A DNA stretch of 51,953 nucleotides from the NCBI GenBank assembly GCA_030841035.1, contig JAVEDI010000102.1:1-51953 (forward strand), in the 5' to 3' direction. The notes beneath the pieces are model-generated. The model worked only from the letters and a program-made list of their open reading frames with translations, did no database searches and was not told the DNA's origin. This DNA is from Actinomycetota bacterium (lineage in GTDB: Bacteria > Actinomycetota > Actinomycetes > JACCUZ01). Each line of letters starts with the position of its first letter. The stretch's first letter is position 1. The position numbers and the translations under genes are program-made. This document shows, one piece after another, positions 18,934-27,439 of the stretch.

Positions 18934-19812
18934 CGCCCCCACGTCCCGGCGGTCCGGGGGCAGCTCGCAGACGAAGATCGCCGTCCCGGGGAGCACCCGG
19001 CCGCGCAGCGGGCTCCAGGCGCCCCAGGTGCGCGTCAGCTGCTCGGGCCACTCCGGTTCGACGAGGTCCACCAGGCGCAGCCCCGCCGCCGAGATCTCCC
19101 GCACCCGCGCACCCAGCGTCCTGTGGTGCTCGACGTACGTCGCGTCGCCGTGCGCGTCCGCCTCGACGTAGGGCGTCTGGTCCCAGTAGGAGTCGCGCGC
19201 GACCAGCCCCTGCCGACCCGGGTCGTCCGGGAAGCTCCACCGCACCGGGTGCGTCACCGAGAAGACCCACCGCCCGCCCGGGCGCAGCACCCGGGCCACC
19301 TCGCGCATCACCCGCGCCGAGTCGGCCACGAACGGCAGCGCGCCGTAGGCGGAGCAGGCCAGGTCGAACGTCGCGTCGCCGAAGGGCAGGTCGGTGGCGT
19401 CCGCGCACACCAGCGGTACGTCGAGCCCGGTGGCCACGCCCACGTCGCGTCCGTGCCGCAGCATGGCGCCGGACAGGTCCAACGCGACCGGCTCGGCACC
19501 GGCAGCCAGCAACCACCGGGAGCACTGCGCCGCGCCGGCGCCCACCTCGAGCACCCGTCGCCCCGTGACGTCACCGAGCAGGCCGGCGTCCGCCTCGGTC
19601 AGCCCCTCCGGTCCCCACACGAAGCGGTCGTCGCCGAGGAACGCGCCGTGCTCGTCGAGGTAGGCGGGCGTCTCGCGGTCCCACCAGGACCGGTTGGCCC
19701 GGCGGGTCTCCTGCGCATCGGCGGGCCGCCGGCCCACCCCAGCGACGTCACCCGCGACACCCCTCGCGACACCACCGGGGGAGTGCTCGGGCCGATCGGT
19801 CACGGGTGTCAC
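18925..19812 (-). CDS. Class I SAM-dependent methyltransferase
   Basis: This 295-residue soluble protein has the class I methyltransferase fold. Motif I is VLEVGAGAAQCSRWL near residue 90, followed by the acidic residue in VALDLSG, CADATDLPFGDATFD, and the post-motif REVARVLRPGGRWVFS. The segment RRANRSWWDRETPAYLDEHG ahead of the domain is typical of a common actinobacterial subgroup whose substrate is unknown. Start is GTG at 19812; the first 35 residues are low-complexity and a later start is possible. It is transcribed away from rpsA and its upstream region overlaps the rpsA promoter. Confidence 0.88.
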   Translation of the reverse strand: MTPVTDRPEHSPGGVARGVAGDVAGVGRRPADAQETRRANRSWWDRETPAYLDEHGAFLGDDRFVWGPEGLTEADAGLLGDVTGRRVLEVGAGAAQCSRWLLAAGAEPVALDLSGAMLRHGRDVGVATGLDVPLVCADATDLPFGDATFDLACSAYGALPFVADSARVMREVARVLRPGGRWVFSVTHPVRWSFPDDPGRQGLVARDSYWDQTPYVEADAHGDATYVEHHRTLGARVREISAAGLRLVDLVEPEWPEQLTRTWGAWSPLRGRVLPGTAIFVCELPPDRRDVGASG

Positions 19813-19849
19813 GCTCGTATCCTGGCCCGTGCGGTCGTCCCAGGCCGCG

Positions 19850-19879
19850 TTGACCGGCCCTGACGCGCGCGCGTATGCT
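19850..19879 (+). promoter_or_regulatory. Sigma-70 type promoter of rpsA
   Basis: TTGACC (19850-19855) and TATGCT (19874-19879) are separated by 18 bases, one of the best promoter matches in the window. Transcription would start near 19886 and give a leader of about 190 bases before rpsA. That leader contains an unusually A+T-rich patch (about 19935-19965). Confidence 0.75.
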
Positions 19880-20077
19880 TGACGCTGCGCTGTGGGCTCG
19901 CTTGTCCGCTGGTCGGATCACGCCGCGGTGTGTCGGAAAATCATCCCTGATCTTTCGAAGTGGGCCACTCGGCGTGCGCGCGTCCCTGACACCCCCGTGA
20001 ACCAGGAGACGTCCCGGGGGTCGGCTGACCGCCTGGACCCTCCCCGACACCTGTCCGCAAACGGAGCCTCACCCCAC

Positions 20078-21544
20078 ATGACGGCAAGCATCGACGCCCC
20101 CTCCACCCCCCAGGTCGCGGTCAACGACATCGGTGACGCCGATGCCTTCCTCGCCGCGATCGACGAGACGATCAAGTACTTCAACGACGGTGACATCGTC
20201 GAAGGCGTGATCGTCAAGGTCGACCGGGACGAGGTCCTGCTCGACATCGGCTACAAGACCGAGGGCGTCATCCCCTCCCGTGAGCTGTCGATCAAGCACG
20301 ACATCGACCCCAACGAGGTCGTGTCGGTGGGCGACGAGGTCGAGGCCCTGGTCCTGCAGAAGGAGGACAAGGAGGGGCGCCTGATCCTGTCCAAGAAGCG
20401 CGCCCAGTACGAGCGGGCCTGGGGCACGATCGAGAAGATCAAGGACGAGGACGGCATCGTCACCGGCACGGTCATCGAGGTCGTGAAGGGTGGCCTGATC
20501 CTCGACATCGGGCTGCGCGGCTTCCTGCCTGCCTCGCTGGTGGAGATGCGCCGGGTGCGCGACCTGCAGCCCTACGTGGGCAAGGAGCTCGAGGCCAAGA
20601 TCATCGAGCTGGACAAGAACCGCAACAACGTCGTGCTGTCCCGCCGCGCCTGGCTCGAGCAGACCCAGTCGGAGGTGCGCTCCACCTTCCTGCAGACCCT
20701 GCAGAAGGGCCAGGTCCGCTCCGGTGTGGTCTCGAGCATCGTGAACTTCGGTGCCTTCGTGGACCTCGGCGGCGTCGACGGCCTGGTGCACGTCTCCGAG
20801 CTGTCCTGGAAGCACATCGACCACCCCTCCGAGGTCGTCGAGGTCGGCCAGGAGGTCACGGTCGAGGTGCTCGACGTCGACATGGACCGCGAGCGCGTGT
20901 CGCTCTCGCTCAAGGCGACGCAGGAAGACCCCTGGCAGCAGTTCGCCCGCACCCACCAGATCGGCCAGGTCGTGCCGGGCAAGGTCACCAAGCTGGTGCC
21001 CTTCGGCGCGTTCGTCCGCGTCGACGAGGGCATCGAGGGCCTGGTGCACATCTCCGAGCTGGCCGAGCGGCACGTCGAGATCCCCGAGCAGGTCGTCCAG
21101 GTCGGCGACGAGATCTTCGTCAAGGTCATCGACATCGACCTCGAGCGCCGGCGCATCTCGCTCTCGCTCAAGCAGGCCAACGAGGGCGCCGCTCCCGCAG
21201 CCGGTGACGACAGCGCCTTCGACCCGACGCTCTACGGCATGGCCGCGTCCTACGACACCGAGGGCAACTACCAGTACCCCGAGGGCTTCGACCCGGAGAC
21301 CAACGACTGGCTGCCGGGCCACGAGACCCAGCAGGCCGAGTGGGAGCGTCAGTACGCCGAGGCGCGCACGCGCTACGAGGCGCACATGAAGCAGATCGAG
21401 GACGCCAAGAAGGCCGAGGCGGACGCCGGGGCCGAGACCGGCGTGGGCCCCTCGACGTACTCCTCGGCGACGCCCGAGGACAGCGGCACGCTGGCCTCCG
21501 ACGAGGCGCTCGCCGCCCTGCGGGAGAAGCTCACCGGCAACTGA
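20078..21544 (+). CDS. rpsA: 30S ribosomal protein S1
   Basis: Ribosomal protein S1 (488 residues) binds mRNA at the 30S subunit. Four S1 domains are visible, at about residues 36-105 (GDIVEGVIVKVDRDEVLLDIG), 123-190, 208-277 (GQVRSGVVSSIVNFGAFVDLG) and 293-365 (GQVVPGKVTKLVPFGAFVRV), then an acidic, disordered C-terminal region of about 120 residues. Four domains rather than the six of E. coli is the actinobacterial form. The ATG at 20078 begins the conserved N-terminus and follows GGAG. A good promoter lies 190 bases upstream and a strong terminator follows, so this is a single-gene unit. Confidence 0.97.
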   Translation: MTASIDAPSTPQVAVNDIGDADAFLAAIDETIKYFNDGDIVEGVIVKVDRDEVLLDIGYKTEGVIPSRELSIKHDIDPNEVVSVGDEVEALVLQKEDKEGRLILSKKRAQYERAWGTIEKIKDEDGIVTGTVIEVVKGGLILDIGLRGFLPASLVEMRRVRDLQPYVGKELEAKIIELDKNRNNVVLSRRAWLEQTQSEVRSTFLQTLQKGQVRSGVVSSIVNFGAFVDLGGVDGLVHVSELSWKHIDHPSEVVEVGQEVTVEVLDVDMDRERVSLSLKATQEDPWQQFARTHQIGQVVPGKVTKLVPFGAFVRVDEGIEGLVHISELAERHVEIPEQVVQVGDEIFVKVIDIDLERRRISLSLKQANEGAAPAAGDDSAFDPTLYGMAASYDTEGNYQYPEGFDPETNDWLPGHETQQAEWERQYAEARTRYEAHMKQIEDAKKAEADAGAETGVGPSTYSSATPEDSGTLASDEALAALREKLTGN

Positions 21545-21568
21545 GCGGCACCGCCCGCCCCGACACCA

Positions 21569-21606
21569 CGGCAGAAGGCTCCCGCTCCGGCGGGGGCCTT
21601 CTGCCG
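21569..21606 (+). terminator. rpsA terminator
   Basis: A stem of 16 pairs (CGGCAGAAGGC at 21569-21579 with GCCTTCTGCCG at 21596-21606, extended inwards by five more pairs including one G-T) closes on a six-base loop, 24 bases after the rpsA stop. No T tract follows. Confidence 0.88.
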
Positions 21607-21632
21607 TCCCGGCCCTGCCTGTGGCCAGCACA

Positions 21633-21638
21633 TACGCT
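21633..21638 (+). promoter_or_regulatory. Leaderless -10 element of the membrane acyltransferase-like gene
   Basis: TACGCT ends six bases before the GTG at 21645 and decides between this start and the in-frame GTG at 21621, which lies upstream of the -10. Confidence 0.62.
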
Positions 21639-21644
21639 GCCCCG

Positions 21645-22880
21645 GTGAGGTCACGGCTGGCAGCGGGGCGACGCCTCCTCGGCGTCGACGTGGCACGGTC
21701 GCTGGCGCTGATCGGCATGATGTCGGTGCACATCTTCCCGGCGGTGCGCCCGGACGGCTCCCTGCATCCGGCCTACCTGCTGGCCGCCGGCCGCTCGGCT
21801 GCCCTCTTCGCGACGCTCGCCGGCGTGGGCCTGGCCCTGACCACCGGGGGTCAGCAGCCGTACGCCGGGCGCTGGCTGCGCGCCGCGCGGGGGGGCGTGC
21901 TGGCGCGCGCCGGGCTGCTGGTCGTGCTGGGCCTGTTGCTCGGACAGCTCGACTCCCCGCCCCTGGTGATCCTGGCCTACTACGGGCTGCTGTTCGTGGT
22001 GGCCGCGGCGTTTCTCGGGCTGTCGGCCCGGCCGTTGTTCGCGCTGGCCGCGCTGGCGGCGGTGGCCGCCCCGGTCCTGAGCCAGTGGCTGCGCTCGGGC
22101 ATCGACCCGACACCGATCACCGAGCCGGGTCGCCACCACCTGCTCGTCCAGCTGGCGCTCACCGGCACCTACCCGGTCCTGCCCTGGACGACCTACGCCT
22201 TCCTCGGCCTCGCGGTCGGCCGGCTCGACCTGCGCCGCACCAGCACCGCCGTACGCCTGCTCCTCGCCGGCGCCGTCGCCGCGGTCGCCGCCACGGTGCT
22301 CTCCGCGAGGTTGCTCTCGGCCGCGGGCGGCGTCGGGCCGTTGCGTGCCTCCCTCGCGGGCGACCAGTTCTTCGGGTTCCTCCGGGCGGACCTCGACACC
22401 CGGTGGCTGCGCGAGGGCCTCTTCGGCACCACACCCACCGACGACTGGCGCTGGCTGCTGATCTGCACGCCGCACAGCAGCACGCCGTTCGACCTCCTGC
22501 ACACCGCCGGTACGTCGCTCGCGGTGCTCGGTGCGTGCCTGCTCGCGGTCCGGCTGCTGCCCGCTGCCGCTCGGGGGATCTACCTGCCGCTCGCCGCAGC
22601 CGGCAGCATGACGCTGACCCTGTACTCGCTGCACGTCGTCGCGCTGACCAGGGGCAGCCCGCTGCTGTTCACCCGCGATCCCGCGACGCTGTGGTGCAGC
22701 CACGTCGTCGTCGCGATCGTGCTGGCCAGCGTGTGGCGCTCGACGGTCGGGCGCGGGCCGCTCGAGTGGCTCGCGGCGCGACTCGACCGGACGGGTCGGC
22801 GGGTTGCGGGAGGCCGCGAACCGCTCGACCAGCCAGTCGACGGTCCGCGCCGCGACGGCGCGGCCCGTGCGGCCCGCTAG
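21645..22880 (+). CDS. Membrane protein of the DUF418/DUF1624 (acyltransferase-like) group
   Basis: This is a 411-residue integral membrane protein with about ten hydrophobic segments. The N-terminus RLLGVDVARSLALIGMMSVH is the hallmark of the DUF1624/DUF418 superfamily, which is related to heparan-alpha-glucosaminide N-acetyltransferase and may move acyl groups across the membrane. A conserved-looking C-terminal stretch (AAGSMTLTLYSLHVVAL) is also typical. The C-terminal 40 residues are basic and hydrophilic. The substrate is unknown. GTG at 21645 is preferred because of the -10 element just before it. Its TAG stop lies inside the -10 of coaE. Confidence 0.83.
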   Translation: MRSRLAAGRRLLGVDVARSLALIGMMSVHIFPAVRPDGSLHPAYLLAAGRSAALFATLAGVGLALTTGGQQPYAGRWLRAARGGVLARAGLLVVLGLLLGQLDSPPLVILAYYGLLFVVAAAFLGLSARPLFALAALAAVAAPVLSQWLRSGIDPTPITEPGRHHLLVQLALTGTYPVLPWTTYAFLGLAVGRLDLRRTSTAVRLLLAGAVAAVAATVLSARLLSAAGGVGPLRASLAGDQFFGFLRADLDTRWLREGLFGTTPTDDWRWLLICTPHSSTPFDLLHTAGTSLAVLGACLLAVRLLPAAARGIYLPLAAAGSMTLTLYSLHVVALTRGSPLLFTRDPATLWCSHVVVAIVLASVWRSTVGRGPLEWLAARLDRTGRRVAGGREPLDQPVDGPRRDGAARAAR

Positions 22881-22883
22881 CCT
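22878..22883 (+). promoter_or_regulatory. Leaderless -10 element of coaE
   Basis: TAGCCT begins with the stop codon of the preceding gene (TAG, 22878-22880) and ends six bases before the coaE GTG at 22890. Confidence 0.62.
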
Positions 22884-22889
22884 CGGCGG

Positions 22890-23483
22890 GTGATCAAGGT
22901 GGGGCTCACCGGCGGCATCGGATCGGGCAAGAGCGAGGTGGCCCGACTGCTCGCGTCGCGCGGGGCCATCGTCGTCGACGCCGACGTCCTGGCGCGTGAG
23001 GCCGTGCGGCCGGGAACCGAGGGGCTGGCCCGGGTCGTCGCCGAGTTCGGCGAAGGCGTGCTGGCGGCCGACGGGACGCTGGACCGGCCGGCACTGGGCC
23101 GGGTGGTGTTCGCCGACCCGCAGCGGCTGGCAGCCCTGAACGCGATCGTGCACCCCTACGTCGCGCGCCGCCGCGCCGAGCTCACGGCCGAGGCACCGGA
23201 CGACGCGGTGGTGGTGGACGACGTACCGCTGCTGGTGGAGAACCACCTGGAGTCCGGCTACGACCTCGTGGTCGTGGTCGACGCACCGGCGGCCGTGCAG
23301 CTGGAGCGGCTGACCGGGCTGCGCGGGATGACCGAGGAGGACGCGCGTTCCCGGATGGCCGCGCAGGCCTCCCGGGAGGAGCGCCGTGCGGTCGCCGACG
23401 TGGTGCTGGACAACGACGGCGACCTGGCGGCGCTGGAGACTGCCGTGTCAGCGCTGTGGGAGCGGCTGACCCGCCGCGGCTAG
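22890..23483 (+). CDS. coaE: Dephospho-CoA kinase
   Basis: This 197-residue kinase performs the last step of coenzyme A synthesis, phosphorylating the 3'-hydroxyl of dephospho-CoA. The N-terminal P-loop [21 protein letters not shown], the HPYVARRR segment and [10 protein letters not shown] are all characteristic. Many actinobacterial CoaE proteins carry a C-terminal UPF0157/GrpB domain; here the protein ends after the kinase domain. It is the last conserved gene before the polysaccharide region. Its stop overlaps the convergent LPXTG gene by four bases. Confidence 0.96.
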   Translation: MIKVGLTGGIGSGKSEVARLLASRGAIVVDADVLAREAVRPGTEGLARVVAEFGEGVLAADGTLDRPALGRVVFADPQRLAALNAIVHPYVARRRAELTAEAPDDAVVVDDVPLLVENHLESGYDLVVVVDAPAAVQLERLTGLRGMTEEDARSRMAAQASREERRAVADVVLDNDGDLAALETAVSALWERLTRRG

Positions 23484-23794
23484 GCCTGGTGGCGGCGGCG
23501 GGTGACGAGCATCAGGGCGAGCCCGGCCACGACGAGCGCCAGTGCCGTCCACAGCAGAGCGCCCTCGAAGCCGGTGTGCGGCAGGCCGCCCCCGGCGTTG
23601 CTGGCCACCCCGTTGCTGGCCCCGGACCCGACGTTCGAGCCGACCTTGGTGCCCTCGACGGCGGTCCCCGTGCTGCCACCCTGGACCGTGGGCGGGTAGG
23701 TCGCATCCGCCACCGCCCAGGCGGCGGTGACGGCGAGGCCGAAGCCGGCCGTCAGCAGAGCAGCGAACAGCGCGGCGATGCGGCGAACTGTCAC
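23480..23794 (-). CDS. Small LPXTG-type cell-wall anchored protein
   Basis: This 104-residue protein has a signal peptide (basic MTVRRIAA, hydrophobic core to about residue 29), a short Gly/Ser/Asn/Thr-rich exposed segment of about 40 residues, then the sorting signal LPHTG at 71-75, a hydrophobic helix and a basic tail (RRRHQA). This is the arrangement needed for covalent attachment to the wall by a sortase. No sortase gene is in the window. The exposed part is too short for an enzyme; a surface coat or adhesion role is a guess. GTG at 23794 follows a purine-rich GGGAGGG site by six bases. Confidence 0.85.
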   Translation of the reverse strand: MTVRRIAALFAALLTAGFGLAVTAAWAVADATYPPTVQGGSTGTAVEGTKVGSNVGSGASNGVASNAGGGLPHTGFEGALLWTALALVVAGLALMLVTRRRHQA

Positions 23795-23819
23795 AGTGAT
23801 CCCTCCCGTGGTTGTGTTG

Positions 23820-23849
23820 ATGTTGTCAGCCGCCCCCCGGCTGTGTCAA
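23820..23849 (-). promoter_or_regulatory. Candidate promoter of the LPXTG gene
   Basis: On the minus strand TTGACA (23849-23844) and CAACAT (23825-23820) are 18 bases apart; the spacer holds a small AGCCG/CGGCT hairpin. The start point would be near 23813, just ahead of the ribosome site. Confidence 0.5.
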
Positions 23850-23872
23850 CGCAGTGTCACGTAGACGGGGGA

Positions 23873-25693
23873 CTAACTCACGCATTCGGCTCCTGTGACT
23901 ACGGAGCGTTGCGGTTTGACCAGCGGTTGCTCCACGAGAGCCGGCCGTTGCCGGCTGGCCGGGCCCTGCAGCGCCAGCACGGCCGTGCGCGCCTGCCCGG
24001 GGCGCAGGAGGAGGGGGAACGCGAAGACCGGACGGCTGCGCTCCGCCCCGAAGCGCACCGGCAGCGCTCGCCCGGCCTCGCTGGCACCGAGCAGGCGGGA
24101 CCCGGGCGGCGCGAAGACGTAGACCAGGGGCCGGTTGGTGCCGCGCGGCGGACGGCGTCCGTCGACCTTCGGCAGCGCCTCGCCCGTCACCCACGCGGGC
24201 AGGCCGGCCGCAGGAGCGCCGTTGCGGACGGTGATGAGCAGCCGGCTCCTGCGCTGGCCGCCGGTACAGGCGCCCAGCGACCACCGCACGGTGCGCTCCA
24301 GGTAGTAGTCGAGCTTGTTCCCGCCGCCGTTGTTGATCACCACGGACAGCTCGGCGGGGGAGCGCGACAGCGTCCCACCGATGCGGGACGAGGCGATGTC
24401 GCGCTCCTCGGAGCGGTGCGCGCTGTACAGCAGCAGGCGGCCTTCTCCGACGGCGCGCCGTCCTGCCGTGACCAGCTTGGCCGGATCCACCGCGCCGGAG
24501 AGCAGGTTGCGGACGATGGCTGTTCCCGCGGCGGCCGCCGCCGTGTCGCGGGCCGAGTTCTGGTCGAAGTCCGGGAACAGCTCGTAGAGGTCGTGCATGA
24601 AGTAGGCGGCGGTCGTGCTCTCGGTCAGCACTCGACCACCCCCTGCGTGCACGGGCCCGGTGGCTCCGACGAGGTATCCCAGGGTGAACGGGTCGACCGC
24701 GATGACGCCGTCGAGGCGTTCGTGGAACTGGCGCTGCCACAGTCCCAGCCACAGCCGGGCGGCGTACGGGAAGTGCGGGCTGAGGTTGGCGTTGACCCAC
24801 AGCCCGGGGTCCGCGCCGTAGAGGCGGGCGAAGTCGGTGCCCAGGTCCACGACCGGACGCCGGGCGCCCTTCAGGTCCGTGTTCGGCCCGATCGTGCGCA
24901 GCCGCACGGCACCGTCGCGGACGTCCAGCACGGCGTACGCCCCCAGGAGACCCCCGGTCCCGCGGGACTCGGCGGGGTTCTGGATGGCCACCAGGTACGA
25001 CCGGTGGCCACCGCTGCCCAGCATCGGCGGCAGCACGGCCAGCGCCCGCGCGGCCGCGTCGGTGAGCCGTCGGAACTCGCGGGCCTGCCGCCGGGCATCG
25101 CTCAGAGCGCTTCGTACCGGTCCTGCCAGGCGCCCGTCGACGCCCCTCAGGCGCCTGTCGACGTCCTTCGACGTGACGGCTGCCCGACGGACGCCGGGGC
25201 CTGCTCGCACCAGCCGTGCCACGTCGACGTGGCTGCCGTCCCGGATGAGCGTGGCGGGTTGGAGCAACCGGCCGCTCGCAAGCAGCGGCGGCAGCGCCTC
25301 CTCGGCCAGCTCGTCGACGCCTGCGGAGACGGTGCTGACGGTCCGCGGCATGTCGCCGAGCAGGGGGACGGCACCGACTGCCCGCCAGACCGGGTCGTGG
25401 GTCAGGTCCCGCGCGGCCCCTGTCTCCCGCTGCATCGACGCCAGCACCCGCTCTGCCCGCGCGAGCTCGCCGGCCGCGACGGCGTCCTTCAGATCGGCGG
25501 CCTCGGCGCGGGCGAGCTCCAGATGGTCCCTGGCCGCAAGCCCCCGGATCCCCAACCAGGCGGTCGTGGCGACTAGGACCCCGAACACGACGGCGAGCGA
25601 GCCCCACAGCGCGCGGTTGCGGCGCCGGGCTCCACGGCCGGACGGCTCACGCGCCGAGCGGCCCGGGCCGAGCCCGGTGGTCCACCTGGCCAT
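23873..25693 (-). CDS. DUF4012 membrane-anchored protein
   Basis: This 606-residue protein has a basic N-terminus, a single membrane helix at about residues 30-50, a helical segment, and a large extracytoplasmic domain that matches DUF4012. The stretch IQNPAESRGTGGLLGAYAVL near residue 240 is the strongest family signature; others are FPYAARLWLGLWQ, DGVIAVDPFTLGYLVGATGPV and FPDFDQNSARDT. Members occur in exopolysaccharide gene clusters of actinobacteria and some Gram-negatives, but no activity has been shown to my knowledge. Transfer of polymer to the wall is an attractive but unproven idea. ATG at 25693 is taken as the start. Confidence 0.85.
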   Translation of the reverse strand: MARWTTGLGPGRSAREPSGRGARRRNRALWGSLAVVFGVLVATTAWLGIRGLAARDHLELARAEAADLKDAVAAGELARAERVLASMQRETGAARDLTHDPVWRAVGAVPLLGDMPRTVSTVSAGVDELAEEALPPLLASGRLLQPATLIRDGSHVDVARLVRAGPGVRRAAVTSKDVDRRLRGVDGRLAGPVRSALSDARRQAREFRRLTDAAARALAVLPPMLGSGGHRSYLVAIQNPAESRGTGGLLGAYAVLDVRDGAVRLRTIGPNTDLKGARRPVVDLGTDFARLYGADPGLWVNANLSPHFPYAARLWLGLWQRQFHERLDGVIAVDPFTLGYLVGATGPVHAGGGRVLTESTTAAYFMHDLYELFPDFDQNSARDTAAAAAGTAIVRNLLSGAVDPAKLVTAGRRAVGEGRLLLYSAHRSEERDIASSRIGGTLSRSPAELSVVINNGGGNKLDYYLERTVRWSLGACTGGQRRSRLLITVRNGAPAAGLPAWVTGEALPKVDGRRPPRGTNRPLVYVFAPPGSRLLGASEAGRALPVRFGAERSRPVFAFPLLLRPGQARTAVLALQGPASRQRPALVEQPLVKPQRSVVTGAECVS

Positions 25694-26026
25694 CGACGAC
25701 TAGCCCCGCACCGGCCGGCGCGGGGCGGGGGCGCCGCCCACGTGCGCCGTCGCCTGCGGCACCTCGGTCGGCGTCAGCCGACCTGCCCGAGCATCCACGT
25801 CCGCCCCCACCCGAAGTCCTGTCCTCATCTTGCCCGACGCGCCGCCCGGATGCGGCGTGCGGGGCGTCGGTAAGCCCGCGCGACGTCGGCCCGTCCTGCC
25901 TCCCTGTCCCCTCGATCCGGCTTCTTCACCCGATCGGTGGAGCGACCGGGCCCGTCCGGTGCCGACACAACTAGTGACGAAATCACCTAGCCGTCGCACC
26001 CCCCGGGGGGCGACCGGGAGCTACAC
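25694..26026. other. Divergent intergenic region between DUF4012 and GH16 genes
   Basis: These 333 bases have no convincing gene. They hold a hairpin at 25703-25726 (GCCCCGC/GCGGGGC, leader side of the DUF4012 gene), an inverted repeat at 25971-25990, and a GTCGC/GCGAC plus C6G6 palindrome at 25993-26014 directly before the GH16 start. The region must contain both divergent promoters, but I cannot place -35/-10 pairs with confidence. Confidence 0.6.
25971..25990. promoter_or_regulatory. Inverted repeat, possible operator upstream of GH16 gene
   Basis: CTAGTGA-CGAAA-TCACCTAG is a near-perfect inverted repeat with one extra base in the right arm, in a locally A+T-rich stretch 37 bases before the GH16 start. 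It could bind a dimeric regulator. No second copy was noticed by eye in front of the other polysaccharide genes. Confidence 0.45.
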
Positions 26027-27439
26027 GTGCTGCTTCACAGCCACCGCCTCCGCCCGCAGGGCACCCGCACCTTCGTCGCCGCCGTCGCGGTGCTGGGCCT
26101 GGGTGTGGCACTGCTGCCCGGCCTGGCGCCGGTAGCCGCCGCCGCGAGCACGCGTAAGGGCGCTCACGTGCCCCGGGTGCTGGCGAGCATGCACGCGGAT
26201 CGCTCGGCGCCCCGGCCACTGCGCGGCGCCACGCTGGAGAGCGGCAGGGCCCACTTCGTCTACGCGATCCCGCGCAAGCCGGTGAAGCGAGTGATGTTCT
26301 GGGTGGACCGCAGCATGACCCACCGGCCCACGCGTGTGGACCGTACCGCCCCGTACGACATGGTCGCTGGCACGGCGTCGGCCGCGGGCCGATGGACTCC
26401 GAGACCCGGGCCCCATGTCGTGCGGGTCCGCTACGTGTGGCGCGACGGCGGCAGCAGGGTGCGGACCCTGCGCTTCGTCGCCAGCCGGCCCAGCGCGCCG
26501 GTCAAGAAGCGGCGTGCCCCCTCGGGCGCCCCGGCCGGACCCGTCCCGGGACTCCCCCCGAGCCTCCCCCCGGTCACCCCGCCGAGCGTCCCGCCGGTCA
26601 CCCCTCCCGGTAGCCCCGGGGGAGCCGACCTGCCCTCGGTCCCGGCCCCGAGCGGGAAGGCGTGGTCGCTGTCCTGGGCCGACGAGTTCAACGGGACGGC
26701 GGTCGACCCGTCGCGCTGGACAACCTGCTGGGACTGGACCTACGGCAACTGTTCGACATCGGGCAGCGCTCTGGGCGGCGTCGAGCGCTATTCGCCGAGC
26801 CAGGCGCGGCAGGCGACCGGCGTCGCGAGCCTGGTCGCCCAGCCGCTGAGCAGCCCGGAGGCCGGTTCCTGCTACCAGAACCAGTGTCGCTACACGTCCG
26901 GCCTGCTCACGACCGCCCGCCCCGGAGCTCCCTCATCGAGCTACCTTTACTCGTTCACCTACGGGTACGTCGAGGGCCGCATCCGGGCCAGCGACGACGC
27001 CGGGTTCTGGTCGACCTTCTGGATGCTGCCGCGCCGCACGGACCTCACGACCGACTACACGCACGAGATCGACATCCTCGAGATGGCCGGTGAGCGTCCG
27101 ACCACGGCGCTGCAGACCTACCACTTCGCCGGTCGCACGGCCCAGTGGCGGCCGAACTGGTCCCCCGCCGAGAACGGTTCCTGCCCGGTGCTGAAGTACG
27201 GCGGCACCTACCACACCTATGGGGTCGACTGGCAGCCCGACCACATCGCCTTCTATCTCGACGGCCGCAAGTGCGGGGAGTACACCAACGCGGCGAACAT
27301 CTACGACAAGCCGATGCAGATCATCCTCGAGCTGATGGTGAACTCGTCGTGGAACCGCAGCTTCGGCACCCCGCTGTCGGACTTCACCAAGACCAGCAGC
27401 ATGGACGTCGACTACGTGCGGGTCTGGCAGGCACGCTAG
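26027..27439 (+). CDS. Secreted family 16 glycoside hydrolase
   Basis: This 470-residue exported protein has a signal peptide (core TFVAAVAVLGLGVALLP, cleavage near VAAAAS), a beta-rich domain of about 90 residues (FWVDRSMTHRPTRVD, HVVRVRYVWRDGG), a Pro-rich linker and a GH16 domain at about 210-470. The catalytic motif is HEIDILEMAG, giving E347, D349 and E352 as nucleophile, helper and acid/base. Cysteine pairs in CWDWTYGNC and CYQNQC suggest disulfides. GH16 enzymes cut beta-1,3/1,4 glucans, galactans and related polymers; within an exopolysaccharide cluster it may trim or release the product. A shorter paralogue lies at 38898-39821. Confidence 0.92.
   Translation: MLLHSHRLRPQGTRTFVAAVAVLGLGVALLPGLAPVAAAASTRKGAHVPRVLASMHADRSAPRPLRGATLESGRAHFVYAIPRKPVKRVMFWVDRSMTHRPTRVDRTAPYDMVAGTASAAGRWTPRPGPHVVRVRYVWRDGGSRVRTLRFVASRPSAPVKKRRAPSGAPAGPVPGLPPSLPPVTPPSVPPVTPPGSPGGADLPSVPAPSGKAWSLSWADEFNGTAVDPSRWTTCWDWTYGNCSTSGSALGGVERYSPSQARQATGVASLVAQPLSSPEAGSCYQNQCRYTSGLLTTARPGAPSSSYLYSFTYGYVEGRIRASDDAGFWSTFWMLPRRTDLTTDYTHEIDILEMAGERPTTALQTYHFAGRTAQWRPNWSPAENGSCPVLKYGGTYHTYGVDWQPDHIAFYLDGRKCGEYTNAANIYDKPMQIILELMVNSSWNRSFGTPLSDFTKTSSMDVDYVRVWQAR

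Noticed and set aside
25694-26026. Possible riboswitch (c-di-AMP type, common before secreted wall enzymes in actinobacteria)
   Set aside because: The conserved core bases of that riboswitch were not found; only simple hairpins and an inverted repeat are present.
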